Assembly: GCA_009760855.2 (NCBI GenBank)
Contig: WPIO01000063.1
Span: 1-64,000 of the forward strand
Direction: 5' to 3'
DNA from: Cristatella mucedo
Taxonomy: Eukaryota; Bryozoa; Phylactolaemata; Cristatellidae
DNA length: 64,000 bases
The notes beneath the pieces were generated by a model. That model was not told the origin of the DNA. It ran no database searches and saw only the letters and a program-made list of their open reading frames with translations. A program made the position numbers and the translations under genes. This document shows, in pieces, positions 12,895 through 25,056 of the stretch; positions within the stretch are counted from its first letter, which is position 1, and each line of letters opens with the position of its first letter.

Positions 12895-13640
12895 TCAACC
12901 GCTAGAGAGTCGGCGGCTGTTTAGGCAGTCTTCTCATCCCTCGTAGGGCCAGCGCCCCATGCTAACAGACTCGTGAGTCGCGTTGCAGCAAAGAAGGTCG
13001 AGTCTGCAAAGGTCTGCGAAGTCTGTTAGGGTCTGCGATGGTCAGCGACAAGTCCTACGCGTAAGTTCAAGTGCCGCTGGGACTAACGAGCGAATTGTGC
13101 GGAATTTCCTGGATTCTTCAAGGCAAACTCACCAGCTACTTTTACAAAAACCTGTAAAGGCTCGATGGCATTTTTAGCAGCTCAGCTGTAACGGACTAAC
13201 ATTGCTGCAGCAATGAAGCAACGACAAGTCCGATTTGCCTGACGGTGCTCTCCAATCGAAGTCAAAATGGTCGAGTTTAAATGACTCTAGCGCTGGAGCT
13301 CCTGTGTTCCACTGTAGATGCTGACGCATTGACGCTGAGATCTTCGCTCGGAGTTGTGACGTGCCGTAAACACTGCTGACGGTGTATCTACCTGTCAGTT
13401 TAATAGTGTTAAGTAGACAGTAATCGTAAAAAGGAGGAAGGCATAAATCTGGTGGAGCAGCCGCGGAAGCTGCCTGGCTGACGGCCTTCTTTCTTAAAGC
13501 CTCCCCGAATTCTCCGGAACTCGGACAATCGTGGAAGAGCAAGCGGTTGCCTACGGTCCTGTCATCCTGCCTGGAGCGATCTTGCTGCCGCGGCAGTGGC
13601 ACAAGCCGGCAGTAACCCCGCCCCCGAGGCCGGCGGAAGG
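12895..13640 (+). repeat. Dispersed repeat, copy A (unexpanded)
   Basis: Starting at cggcggctgtttaggcagtc, this block is a diverged direct copy of 42395-42990. Shared landmarks include gtgcggaatttcctggattc, aaggcaaactcaccag and taatagtgttaagtagacag. In the 42.4-kb copy the block follows an RT C-terminal fragment, so it is probably the 3' untranslated end of a LINE. Near 13560-13585 it holds one loosely matching unit (catcctgcctggagcgatc) where copy B has the long 15-bp minisatellite. Confidence 0.75.
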
Positions 13641-13964
13641 TCACTACACGTAAAGGGCATGCTGAAGCGATCCAGTCGAGTCGCATCGGTCACTGAAATA
13701 GCCGTAGCTGTTCTCGGATTTTCTCTAAAGCTGCGTTTACACTAGCAACCTTCCAGCTCACTGAAGCGCCTTCCTTTTTAGTTAATGTTTTTACGTAAGA
13801 AATTCGGGAAACTTGACGTCCTGACTTAGCCCTGCCCCCAGCATTAATGATGGAGGCTGATATACTTCTTTTTTTAAGCTCCATTTTGTACTCAGGCGCA
13901 CACATTTTATCCTCGAAGCTTCCTGCAGCGTCTATAGATTTGTTCAGGTTGTAGGAGGGTTATC
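13641..13964. other. Non-coding spacer
   Basis: No gene or element was recognised. The minus-strand open frame at 13690-13905 has no family resemblance. Confidence 0.4.
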
Positions 13965-16528
13965 TAGCTTCTTTGTCAAGAAGATAGACAAGATAAGGGA
14001 GTCCATCCCGAAGATTGCAGCACCCCCTTCGAACGGTGTCCCTTAATTCCATGCCGCACTTCAATGTCTACATTCAAGCAGTTCACTAGCGACCTCGTCC
14101 TGAAGTTCATATCCCAGTCAGAGAAGAAGACAAGTCATTTGGACCCTATTCCCACTGTCCTACTTCTACGATTCATTGATCTGCTACTGCCATGCACAAC
14201 TACATAATTAACATGGCATTAGCTTCAGGTCATGTCTCAGAACCCTTCAGAGAGGCTGTGGTCAGACCACTACTCAAGAAAGCGACACTAGAACAAGAGA
14301 ACGTGAGCAGCTACATGCCCAGTCTCCCTCCTACCATTCCTATCAAAGACACTGGAACGAGTCATGGCAGACCAGCTGTTGAACTCATATATTGAAACTT
14401 CACACCTTGCTAGATAGTTCCAGTCTGGCTTTAGAGCTAATCTTTAGAGCTAATCTGCACTACAATGGTTCAGGCTCTATCTCAGTGAGAGACTCTAGAG
14501 TATTCATGTGAATGGACATTGATCATCAGAGGTACCTCTGAAATATATGGTACCCCAGGGCTCCGGGCCTGGTCCGGTTCTTTTCACGGTTTATACTCTA
14601 CTCTTGCCGATGTGAATGCCAAGCATAATCTAGGCTTTCACTTCTATGCGGATGACACTCAGTTGCACCTTTGCTTTGATTCCTCCCAGCTCTCCAGCAC
14701 GTTGAATTCTCTCAACTCTCTTGCTGCAAGTATTGATGACATCCCAACATAGTGTAATGCAATGTTTCTCCATCTGTAACTCCACAAAGCAACAAAGACT
14801 ATGTGAGCGTTAGGCAGGACAGTTTTGTATTGTGCACTTACAGCCTAAGCGACTTCGGTTCGCATTCGGTAGCCAACAGACTTCATCTCAAGCAACAACG
14901 AGAAAGTGGGAAGCATAGCAGAGTCCGAAGAGCAGTTAAGGTAGTGCGTACCATGGATGTAGCAGCTCAGAACCGCTGGAAAAGATGTCATAGTCGGCAG
15001 AAGGAGAGTAGTTGTCGTTGCCTAAGAGTCGTGGAAGTGAGTTCCACAGTCTCGGACCCTGCAGAGCTTAGCTTCTGTCACCAACGATCTTTAAGCAGAG
15101 TAATGGAACAGCTAATTTATTGTCGATACAGGACCCGAGGGCACGAGGAGACTGAAACTGGTGCAGCAGTTCAGATAGGTATAGAGGAGCCAAGCGGCGG
15201 TCGGCCTTGTGGGCCAGCATAAGAACTTTGTTCTGTATCCGTTGGTCAACCGGCAGCCATCCCAGCTCTTTTAGCAAAAAAGACACGTGGTCAAACCTCT
15301 GGGATTTGTAAACGAGCCTTGCAGCCATATTCATAGCCATCTGCAGTATTCTAGATTCTTTTTTGGTAGCTCAGCCAAAAGGGGATTACAATAACCCCTT
15401 TGCAGCAAATGTAAAGCGCCTAGAAAGAGATGGAGTTCTCTGAGAGCGCTTTATCAAGTGCATTATTATTATTATTATATTAATAATCAAGCTGAGACAG
15501 AACTAAGGAGCTAGTTAAATTTTTGTGCAAGCCACCATATGAATGGCAGCAAATTTTTCCAAATTGATTGATGGTACAACCAACTTAATAGTTACGAGCA
15601 AACCAAGTGTGATTATGAAATTAGAAACGCTAACGCTCAAATCAATAAACTCTGCCAGCATATCTCCTGTTGAATCTGCACAAAATCTAGGTGTCATGTT
15701 CCAAAGTGACCTTTCTTTGGAAGACAGCACCAGCTCCACATTCAAGCCTGCCCACTTTCAGCTACATCGCGTTGGTAAAATTCAGACGTGTTTAGACAGG
15801 GATACTACATCTAAATAGGTCGATTCATTTGTGACATCCCGTCTTGACTTCTTTAACTCACTGCTTGCTGGCCTACCGGCCTATGCACACAGGTGTTTAC
15901 ATAAGGTGCTAAACTCTGCAGCTAGGCGTGTCTGTCGCGAGCATCACAGTTGCCACATCATACGGCTTCTCGCCGACCTGCACTGGCAACCGGTCAAGCA
16001 ACACATCGACTTCAAGGTTTCGTTACTCAATTTCAGGTCCCTTCGTCATTTGGCTCCTGCCTAAATATCAGATCTACTGCCCCATTAGGCTACACATCGT
16101 ATCACTCGCTTTTCGGAATCTAACTGGTTATCCATACCTCCTACAAACCTTGATTTCTTCGGAGACCGTGTCTTTAGTTCGTATACTCCCAAAGCCTGGA
16201 ACTCACTCCCGACCTGCGTCACGACATCTCCATACATGACCACATTTAAAAAGAAACTAAAAAGGCATCTATTTATCACAGCATTTAGTGGCTCCCTGTG
16301 AATCGTCATTTACGTGCTTATGTGTTCTGAAACATGCATGCTGCCACTAGCCATAAATGTATGCTGACGCTGTGGATGTCATCCCTAACCATGTTATTCT
16401 TGTTGTTTAATGACCATGCTACTACTAACCATCTGATCTCGCTTCCTTGGCAGCAATTATAAAACACTTAGGAAGAGATTGAGTTCTCTGAGGGCACTTT
16501 ACCAAGTGTATTATTATGATTATATTAT
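13965..16528 (+). pseudogene. CR1/L2-like LINE with nested insertion
   Basis: This is a 5'-truncated LINE copy of the same family as the inverted-repeat arms. It starts at cttctttgtcaagaagatag in the pre-RT region. RT segments include EAVVRPLLKKAT (about 14250), FHFYADDTQLHL (about 14636, catalytic YADD intact) and, after an interruption at about 14750-15535, the rest of the domain to about 16250. It ends with the family 3' tail and ATTATT at 16528. Multiple frameshifts and stops make it inactive. Confidence 0.85.
14750..15535. mobile_element. Insertion nested in the 14-16.5 kb LINE
   Basis: The host LINE frame breaks after SIDDI and resumes at AANFSK near 15545. The insert has two parts. 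The first, about 14803-15340, encodes on the minus strand the C-terminal part of another CR1-type ORF (LLHQFQSPRALGS, SCIDNKLAVPL). The second, about 15396-15480, is a family 3' tail in the plus orientation with an (ATT)n end. Such opposite orientation fits either a 5'-inverted (twin-primed) LINE or two successive insertions. No clean target-site duplication was recognised. Confidence 0.65.
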
Positions 16529-16969
16529 CTCTGGCAAATGGAATACTCAAGTTATGCTAAGGAGAATTATTTATTGAAAAATAAAAAGACATGGGTGTTG
16601 TTTGCGTGCATGATTTAAGTACGTCTTCCTACTCCGATTCTCTTTGACCCCCCTCGTCTGGCAAGAAACAGGGGCTTCCAGCTTCTGCCTCGTTCCATCT
16701 GCAGTAGCCCATATTTCAAGGAGCTTTAGAAAAGGTCGGCTTCAGGGGTCAGGTCGGACAACCTGTCTCTGCTGCCTGCCGATATTGCCCTATAGTTACT
16801 GCATAGCGTTCAAATCAGACTGCTGGCTGGGTCACTGCACCAAAACGAGAGCCAAAACCAGAACTAGAACCAAAACCAGAACCAATCAAGGGTATTTCCA
16901 AGAGTTATGTTACTTAAGCGGTAATGTAAAAAAAATATATAAAAAACTTGACCAACAATCAAATATTTG
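16529..16969. other. Non-coding; short AACCAGA-type tandem motif
   Basis: No gene was recognised. At 16840-16885 there is a short imperfect repeat of accaaaaccaga-type units. Confidence 0.4.
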
Positions 16970-17480
16970 TGCAGGGTAACTTTCGAAAGACGAATACGTT
17001 AGAACTGGGATCGGAAGTTCTGACGGCATTCGCTGAGGAGGAAAAATGGTTATGGAAACCACCCCTAAACCGGATGTAAACCGGAAGCAACATATCTAAA
17101 AAATAACAAATTTACCGATCTGTGCATCAAATGCGTATCGTATCACGTATTGGAATGAAATATGAAATGCGAATTCAGCTCTGATTGTAACTAGCCGGGT
17201 CAAATTTCTTATATCGGTTAAATACATTGTGCTGCATACGTCATCAAACGTCGTGGAGCCGTATTTTCCGTCATTGTGGACATAAAGAGAAAAACGCAAC
17301 CAAAATCAGAAATTTGACTGGGATAGTTAGAACAAGCAGAGCTGAACTCGTATTTCAAATTTCGTTCTGATAAGCGAAGTATTGACCAAGTTGTTGATTT
17401 TACAAGGTACAAACCTACACTGTAAATGAAGCTGTATAGAAGTCACAAGAATACACCTCAAAGAGCTTCACACATGGAGC
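16970..17480 (+). repeat. Dispersed repeat, related to 31725-31985
   Basis: Landmarks are shared in the same order with 31725-31985: gggta-cttt-aaagac at 16975, tgggatcg-aagtt at 17007, aacaaat-taccga-ct-tgcat near 17105, and the ggtagatcca-like palindromic match near 17490. The copies are strongly diverged. The element type is unknown. Confidence 0.45.
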
Positions 17481-18339
17481 TCGATCTACCAGGGTTCGGC
17501 AAGTTGGAATACAAGTCACCAGTACCAACTCGAAAAGTTTCCGAAGCCGGCAACGTCGACGCCCGAAGTCCTTTCTGATTGGGCGTCACGTCAAGGGATC
17601 GGATAAACATGCTTCAGGTGGGTCAGAGGGTCCGGTCACGTGAGGCAGGGTGACTCGTGGGAATTCGTCTGTTACTCCGGCGTGGACGCACTAGCCGCCG
17701 ACCGCGACTCGGTGAGTGCTCTCCTGCCTACTCGGTGCTAGCAGGGACGCCGCATTTTTTGGTGACTTTGAGTGCTTTAATGTGTCGGCTTTCTTAGTAG
17801 GACGCTGCAGCGGTGTGCAGGCGCGGCCATTTACTGCATTTACTGGAGCCGCACCAGTACATCGTAGTGCGTTACCGTAACTTTGATTGTACGTTGTGGT
17901 CGTGAGCGACTGGTTCAAGTAAATGTAAATTGTGCCAAGAGAGAGCTTAAGTTATCTGATGGCACCACGCGAATACATTATTATTATTAATATCATTATA
18001 AGCGTACCGATCGCGACATCCAGCTTGCAGTGCCTTAAATAGGGTCGGATTGTCTGCCACAATTCTTCGCCACACTGCGGTTGTTGCTGAAGCATGCTTC
18101 GCCCGATTGAGCGACGACGATCGTGTGTACGCTCGATCGTCGTTGAGGTCGACCTTGCAAGGGCGGTGTGTTAAATAAAAGCATGCTTCATACTCTGAGG
18201 AGCGGCTGTTCGCGAATGAACTACGGCTCAGCCCGCCCTTGCCCGCGTGCTATTTCTAAGCTGGCCGTGTGGCGTTTTCTGGGCTGGCCACTTAAGAATG
18301 AGTCGATCGTTGCTTTATTTGCATCTAGCGTGCCATTGT
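17481..18339. other. Non-coding; possible minor retroelement tail
   Basis: No gene was recognised. At 17937-17985 a weak tail-like stretch ends in attattattatt. A GC-rich part around 17580-17720 has no supported ORF. Confidence 0.35.
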
Positions 18340-18843
18340 CGTCAAAGCTTCATTCTATGGGTCCAGCCTATCTCTCAGATCTACTCCCCCACCAGGCCAA
18401 GCATCGTACCACCCACTTTTCGGAATCTAACAGTATTCCAATACTTCATACAAACCTCAAATCCTTTGGAGACCGTGCATTTAGTTCGAATGCTCCCAAA
18501 GCCTGAAACTCACTCCCGACTTGCGTCAGAACATCCCCTGACTTGACCACATTTTTAAAGAATTTAAAAACACCTATTTAGGAAAGCATTTAGTGGGTCC
18601 CTGCGGTTCGTCCTTTATGTGTCTACGCGTGCTGACACTGTGCATGCTGCCACTAACCACACTTGCATGCTGACCCTTCGTATGTCACCCCTAACCTTGT
18701 TATTCATGTTGTTTATCAAGCATATTATGATATTACTCACCATTCAATCGCGTTTCCCTTTGCAGTAAATGCAAAGCACCTAGAAAGAGATTGAGTTCTC
18801 TGAGGGCTCTTTATCAAGTGCATTATTATTAATCTTATTATTA
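18340..18843 (+). pseudogene. CR1/L2-like LINE 3' fragment
   Basis: The end of an RT ORF is recognisable: a PAYLSDLL-like motif near 18364, then tcggaatctaac near 18420, then a C-terminal stretch with several frame changes. The family 3' tail follows, ending in attattattaat at about 18840. It is 5'-truncated and inactive. Confidence 0.75.
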
Positions 18844-20224
18844 AAGCTTACCGAATGCCGCCAGCCATTGTATATTTGGCGGGGCGTTTGTCTAGTCCTG
18901 TTTTGTCGGTCTGCTGCGTCATGGTCGGCGACTGTGAGGCCAGCCAGCACAGGCTCGACAGTGTTCGTCGCTTCGTCCTTCGGCAAGCGTAGTCTTGGTC
19001 GAATCGGGCGACAGCTTTTATTGAGACCTCGAATAATGTGCACGCGTCTCCTTGAGCGGCGAGAATCTGCTGCGACTCCCGCGGATTTCGTTTGGCTCCC
19101 AAGAGCGTCGTGCTCTCAGAGCGACAGCTGTCGACCACGGCTGTGGCATGCGTCTAGTAGATTAGGCAACAGCTGGTCTTGGTCCAGGGATTAGGTCAGG
19201 CTTAGGGACGCAGGCCCAGCTCATCGCACAGGCCCCAGCTAATCTAATTCCCTCACGAACCAGCTGATGGCTGCGGTCGAGACCAAAATTAATTAGCCGT
19301 CCCGTCGTCTTGAGCCCGGTTTACCGGGCCAGTCGTGCTTCCGTCCTATTTCTGTTCTACTTCGATCTGCCCGCTTGTAGGAAGTTTACAGCGACGGCCA
19401 GTCTTCCTCAAAGTCATGCTTCCTACTAGTTCTGCCCACAGAGTGGTAGCTAGAAAATCGCTTTAATTGGGAAGGCAGCGACTGACACTCGGCTCCTCAC
19501 CCACCGGTGAATGTTTACCTTCGGCGAGTGCCTCCATCGCCCACCGCCTGATTGATTCTTGAATGTCGAGCTTGTAGTTTCCAGTAAGCAGGGATTCTTG
19601 CGGAACGCTTCGATGACTTAGGTAGTCGAATCGTCTTCCGAATCGGCAGTCGAATCGTCTGCTTTTTAAAGCAACGAAAAAGGCGCGAGCTCTTGAAGGT
19701 GCTTACGGTTGATCGTCTGTTATGTCTAGCCCGAGCCTTTGTCAAGAAGTAGGAAAAACGCGTTTGGCTGCCGAGTCTTCCTTGAGTCTTCCTTAATTCT
19801 TGGACCACCTCCCGCAGTGTTGGGGATGTATACAACGAAGGCTTAAGTAGGACACAAGTAAGAACGTAGCATGACTCGCCCTATACAATCCGGCATTATG
19901 CACTACCGGAGCCCTCCCAGCGTGTGCAGAGGTAGTAATATTTTACAATGTTGCGACATTTATCCGTGCCAGTGCTCCGAAATTAAACTGTCGCTCGCCC
20001 CTCCCAGTAGCCACGTTAGCGACTCGTCGAGCAGCTGAGCCAAGACGCCAATCTTAAATCCCCAGTCACCAAGACGCCGTCATCTAAAAACCTCTAGAAT
20101 GGATGCGCTCACAGGATGCTCACTGGGCTTTCTATTTAGGTTCGCTCAAGACCGGCGATAGCGCTCGCTATGAAGAAATGGCGCAGGATATCTATTGGAT
20201 GTAGGATAATAGCCAGCCTCAGTA
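18844..20224. other. Intergenic, no recognised gene
   Basis: GC-richer sequence with overlapping short open frames on both strands (for example 18868-19194 on +, 19515-19835 on -), none recognisable. The minus frame at 19515-19835 contains a small internal repeat (IRLP-IRKTIRLP). Nothing was assigned. Confidence 0.35.
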
Positions 20225-20456
20225 GACAGCTTCCTGGAAAAAACACAAAGTACCTACACAATTTCTGGCATGGTGAGCTGTGTTGAAATGTAAAACAAGT
20301 AGCAAAGTTAGGAGATATTAGCTAGGCAAGAATGGATGAGACAGGGCATGATAAGGAAAGCAAGAAGGAACAGAGAAATAAACTAGAAAATCTAAGGTGC
20401 AAATGGATGTGAGAGTGGGGTGGAAAACGAGAGTTAGAGGAGATAGTGCTAGAGAA

Positions 20457-20696
<240 letters not shown>

Positions 20697-21144
20697 AGGG
20701 ATAGCCGGAAAGGACAAAATGGCTGAGAAACTGGCTGTGTGATAAACGGAAGCCACTCTGATCTCGAGAAACTATGAAGTTTTAGCTACTTTGCGTCTAT
20801 GGCATCGAAGATAGATAGATACCACCATGGATTGGTGCCTCGAAGAGCTCACTGTACTTGACTGTCTCGCGGGGGATGTCATAGAAAAAGGATGCACGAC
20901 GTATTCTGAGCGACAGAGAAATTAACTCGAGGCCTGCGTCCCTGCAAGTGAAGGTGAAACGCCGCCCAGCTTGATGTCCTGAGGATAACGAGATGAAGAG
21001 AAAATGTGCATTTGATACGAAACTCGCCTCGTTTTTGAGCTCAGCAATATGTTGCAAACCAGCTGAGACAAGGCAATAGAGAAGAGGCAGTAGGAGACAT
21101 GTGAGCCAAATCGGCTTCGAAGGACGAAAGTGGAAATTTAGGCG

Positions 21145-21280
21145 CTTGCCAAGCAGCTCGCCCCGACCAAGGTCTAGCCGAGATCGTTAGCTCAAGCCCC
21201 GTGGCATATGTGAAGCTTCTGAATAGAGATCAAGTTCTCTTAGGGCACCATGCAAATGAATTCTATTTTATTTTACTTTA
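21145..21280 (+). mobile_element. tRNA-type SINE inserted in the dispersed element
   Basis: The segment shares ccgaccaaggt, gccccgtggcata and gtgaagc with the minus-oriented copy at 7215-7375. It ends in gttctcttagggcac and an AT-rich attttatttta tail. The sister element near 44870 lacks this segment, giving an unoccupied reference site. Confidence 0.6.
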
Positions 21281-21555
21281 GATACCAGCATGACCTGAAG
21301 TTAAACTGCCATGGATTTCTAGGTGTTCATACAATTGACTTCCTTGGATCGATGCTCGATGCCCGTTGAGCTAGCGCTGCTTGCTTTTCGTACGGATTTG
21401 AACTTGCATGCTGAGTCTCAATTGAGCTCCAGTCACTGAATGGGTTCACGAAGTTACTAATGGAATAATGTCAACTACGGGCGGTAGCATGCTGAGCGAT
21501 GACTGTGGTGCGGCAATGTGAGACCAACCGAGATCTATCATTTCTGACACCTCAA

Positions 21556-21646
21556 CGAGCTTCCTTTGCAGCAAATGCAAAGCGCCTAGAAACAGATTGA
21601 ATTCTCCAATGGCGCTTCATAAAGTGTATTATTATTATTATTATCA
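21556..21646 (+). mobile_element. Minimal ~90-bp LINE tail insertion
   Basis: A stand-alone 3' tail (tgcagcaaatgcaaagcgcc, then gattgaattctcc, ending in (ATT)n) interrupts the dispersed element. The homologous place in copy B (about 45150) is uninterrupted. This is therefore a complete insertion of only about 90 bp, either an extreme 5' truncation or a short non-autonomous element. Confidence 0.75.
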
Positions 21647-21730
21647 ACTGATAAGTTCAAAAGACTCTGCCTCCGATTTCGCACAGCTGCAAGCTGACTC
21701 CAAGTAAGCTAGAGGGGAGAAAGCATAACT

Positions 21731-22578
21731 CCTATTCATGTACTGTGGAGTTAGTAGAAAATTGATGGTGGGGCAACAAGCAGGATCCGGTCGAGAGTTT
21801 TTACGGTCTCAGCTAATCTAAATCTGCTTTTATTGCTTCTATTTCATAAGCGTCGTGTTTTTCTATAGCAAAACTTTGCAAAGGTTCTAACGTGAGCTCT
21901 GTTTGCCTACAGTATTCGCTAATTTTTACCTGCATTCTTAAGTTTCTAAAATGTGTGCCAATTGTAAGTTAGGCTTGTTTTAAGGTAGAGCAGTACCTGA
22001 AATGACAGGAAGTACATGAAATGAATGCGTGGGTAGCTCATAGGCCCAATTTTGGAAGCGAGATCGCCAGACAGAAGTACAACTCAGGCCTTGAAAAGTG
22101 AGCATGATGGCGGTGTATGGGTTGAACCGTATCCTATTTAGAGAAAAAAGATTAATTCAGAAACGACGAGCGAGCGAGCAAGCGAATCAGTTCCCGAGTT
22201 TCTGCACACTTCCGTTTTGCCCTCAATGTCCGCTTCAGCTTGCACTCCACGATAACTGCTTCTCGAGAGCTGCCGTTTGCAGTTGAAGCTCGCTCTGCCC
22301 GAGAGCATTTGTCCTAGCGGGCTTCGGTCGACCGCTGCGGCCACGCTCATTGAGTGGAGGCGGTTCTCGGCCGGTTCTTTCCCAGAAGTAGGCTCGCTTG
22401 CCGGCTAGGGATTGGTTGCGGTTATTCTTTGTCGAATGTGGCTGCCGCGTGGAGCCCAAAACCGCACGCCTCTTTCCAAGGGCTTCCCAGTAGCAATGAT
22501 TAAAAGGTGCCGCCTTTTGTCCTAGTCGGTCGCCCTAAGCCTGGAAAAGGCTCGCTCGTGGCCACCCTGGTTCACTGG

Positions 22579-22580
<2 letters not shown>
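21731..22580. other. Intergenic, no recognised gene
   Basis: Overlapping short frames on both strands around 22098-22459 have no family resemblance. Composition turns GC-rich towards the polypyrimidine tract. Confidence 0.35.
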
Positions 22581-22626
<46 letters not shown>

Positions 22627-22630
22627 CTTC

Positions 22631-22706
<76 letters not shown>

Positions 22707-23427
22707 CCTCCCTCCCCCCCTCTCTCTCTCTCTCTTTCTCCCCCTCCCCCCTTTCTCTCTTCTCTCTCCCTCCTCTCCCTTTCTCCTTCCCCCTCCCCCT
22801 CTCTCTCTCCCCCCCTCCTTTCCCTTCCCTCTTTCTCTCTCCCGTCCCCCTCCCTTTCCTCCCCCCTCCTCCCCCCTCTCCCCCTCCCTCTTCCCCTTTC
22901 TCTTCTCCCCTCTCTTTCCCCCCTTCTTCTCTTTTCTTCCCCTCTCTCCCTATCTTTCCTCTCTCCCCCCTCCCTCCTCTTTTCTCTCTTTCCCTCTCCC
23001 CCTCCCTCTCCTTTCCCCTCCCCCCCCCCCCTCCTCCCCTCTCCCTCCTTCTCCCCCCTTCCTTCCCTTTTCTCCTGTCTTCCCCCTCCTTCCCCCCCTC
23101 CCCTTCCTTCTCCCCTTTCTTCTTCTTTCCCCCTTTCTTTCCCTTCCCTTCCCCTTCCCCCCCCCCTCCTCCCCCCCTTCCCCCCCCCTCTCCCCTCCTT
23201 TCTCCCCTCCCCATTCTCCCCTTCCCCCTTCCCCCCCTTCCCTTCCTCTCCCCCCCCCTTTCCCTCTCTCCTTCCCCTCCCCCCTTCTCCCTCTCTCTTC
23301 CTTTTCCCCTCCCCTCCCCCCCCCTCCTCCTTCAATCCTTCCCTCTCCCTTCCCCCTTTTCTCCTATTTTCCCCCCTTCCCTCTTTCTTCCTCCCTTCCC
23401 CTCCTCCTCTCCTCTTCCCCTCCCTCC

Positions 23428-23458
<31 letters not shown>

Positions 23459-23586
23459 CCTCCCTCCCTCCCTCTTTTTCTCTCTCTCCCTCCTCCCTCC
23501 CTCCCTCTCTCTCTCTCTCTCTTCCTCCCTCTCTCTCTCTCTCTGTCTCTCTCTCTCTTCCTCTCTCTCTCTCTCTCTCTCTCTCC
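22581..23586. repeat. 1-kb polypyrimidine (CT/C-rich) tract
   Basis: For about 1000 bases the plus strand is almost wholly C and T. It has pure (CT)n at both ends and irregular C-run/T-run mixtures between. The long open frames across it on both strands (Ser-Leu-Pro-rich or Arg-Glu-Gly-rich) follow from the composition and are not genes. Such tracts can adopt triplex (H-DNA) structure and are prone to assembly error. Confidence 0.95.
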
Positions 23587-24109
23587 GGAGGAGGAGGCTC
23601 CAGCGCTCGGGAGCCATCTATCGGCCACTGTTGCTGCTGGAAATCCAGTCGATCGCCCCCCCCCCCGAAGAAGGGGCAGTGGGTCGCTGGCAGCAGACCT
23701 TCGCAGGCGAATACTTTCTTGCGGCGCCCGAGCTTCCTATGCAGCCCCCGTTCTCGTTTGGAGAATGGTACAATTCGGTCGTTTTTGGTTTCGGGAGCAG
23801 ATGCTTTGCAGACGATTGGGGCTGCCTACAGAGGCTGCTGCAGGCGGCCTGAACCGGTATCACTAGGTGCCATCCTGAGCAGTTGGGCTCTCTTATTCGG
23901 CTGCCGGCTGAGTCGCTCCTGAAGCTGAACATGGTACGCAAAGCGGGATGGACGTTTCTGCTAAGTATCGTGTAATAAATAGGACCGAATAGATCCGGGT
24001 GCTTGCCGTGGCTCGAGTGTTCGCGAGCACTGTTCGCCTCCAAATAAGCTTTCGGTGAAACCCTGTCGTCTAGTGTTAAGCGAATTTGTTCAGCTCAAAC
24101 CAGCGACCG
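23587..24109. other. Non-coding, unidentified
   Basis: GC-rich sequence with overlapping open frames on both strands (23618-24043 on -, 23631-23852 on +). No family was recognised. Confidence 0.35.
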
Positions 24110-24215
24110 CTGCTATGCCGTCTGATCATGCTTCTTTTAGTGTGCATATAAGGTGCCTAGAAGGAAGGACATCATGTTCTCTGAGGAGGCTACATAATTG
24201 TAATATTATTATTAT
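24110..24215 (+). mobile_element. LINE 3' tail copy
   Basis: tgatcatgcttctttt, then ggtgcctagaag, ttctctgagga and a terminal attattattatg. It is a diverged, non-coding copy of the family tail. Confidence 0.65.
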
Positions 24216-24239
24216 GTTTAGGCCAGCAGTGGCGAGCAA

Positions 24240-25056
24240 GATCGACTAGTAACACCTCGCCCAAGACAACCTACTTGCATCAGGCAGCTCGGCCAAGGAT
24301 GGCGTGGGCAGCCCTCGCCATCTTGGTTTGAGCAGCGCTCGCCATCGAGCTTTAGTTAGAGCGTGTCGCTCCAAAAATCTGCTTCGAACAGGAGCGTCGT
24401 GCGGCTGCGGTCGGTGCCTCAGTGCCTACGCTGACGTATGGCAGCGAAATGGAGCCGAATTCAAAGGCTGAAAACAATCGTGCCTGACCGATTCCTTTCA
24501 AAAGCTGGCCCGATTAATGCGAAAGCCAGTCAGCCGGCCCGACAGCATACATCACGTAGGCATAGGCTTGGCAAGGGATGGGCAGGCAGGGACAGACATT
24601 CCTGGGCGCTGAGGCCAAGGAGGCGCCAAAAGCAAAATGGATTGTCCATATTTAAAAAAGAATCATGTAAGAATACCAATCTTGATTTCGATCAAGTCCG
24701 TATTTCAATGGACTTGGCTGTTGGTGGCTGAACTGGTTAAGCATGTTTACAGACTTAGACCAAGCTGCAGCTTGACACTCTGACGGCACACACGAGACGA
24801 CACGGAAACACGAGGGGCTTTCAACCGCCACGTATTCGGCTGGCACTCGCAGCGAACAAGCACACGGCCCCTCACCCCTTCGTCCGCGTTCTAACTATCC
24901 TTCTCGTCTGCTCGCCCCATCTTCCCTTCCCTGCCACAGGTTCACTGCGTCGCCTACGTCAAGGGCGATCCCGCGTGCACGGCTGAGCACCGACACACTA
25001 TAAGGCCACACAAGCTATTCTTAAAATACTGGCTGTTATACGACAATGCAACAGTC
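24240..25056. other. Intergenic, no recognised gene
   Basis: Short open frames only, with no identifiable element. An imperfect duplication is visible near 24298-24345 (ctcgccatc...cgctcgccatcg). Confidence 0.35.

Noticed and set aside
14120-16250. An active LINE because YADD is intact
   Set aside because: The copy is 5'-truncated, frameshifted and split by a nested insertion.
22507-23922. 471-codon Ser/Leu/Pro-rich frame and 360-codon Arg/Glu/Gly-rich frame
   Set aside because: Both are direct readings of the polypyrimidine tract; absence of stops is a compositional effect.
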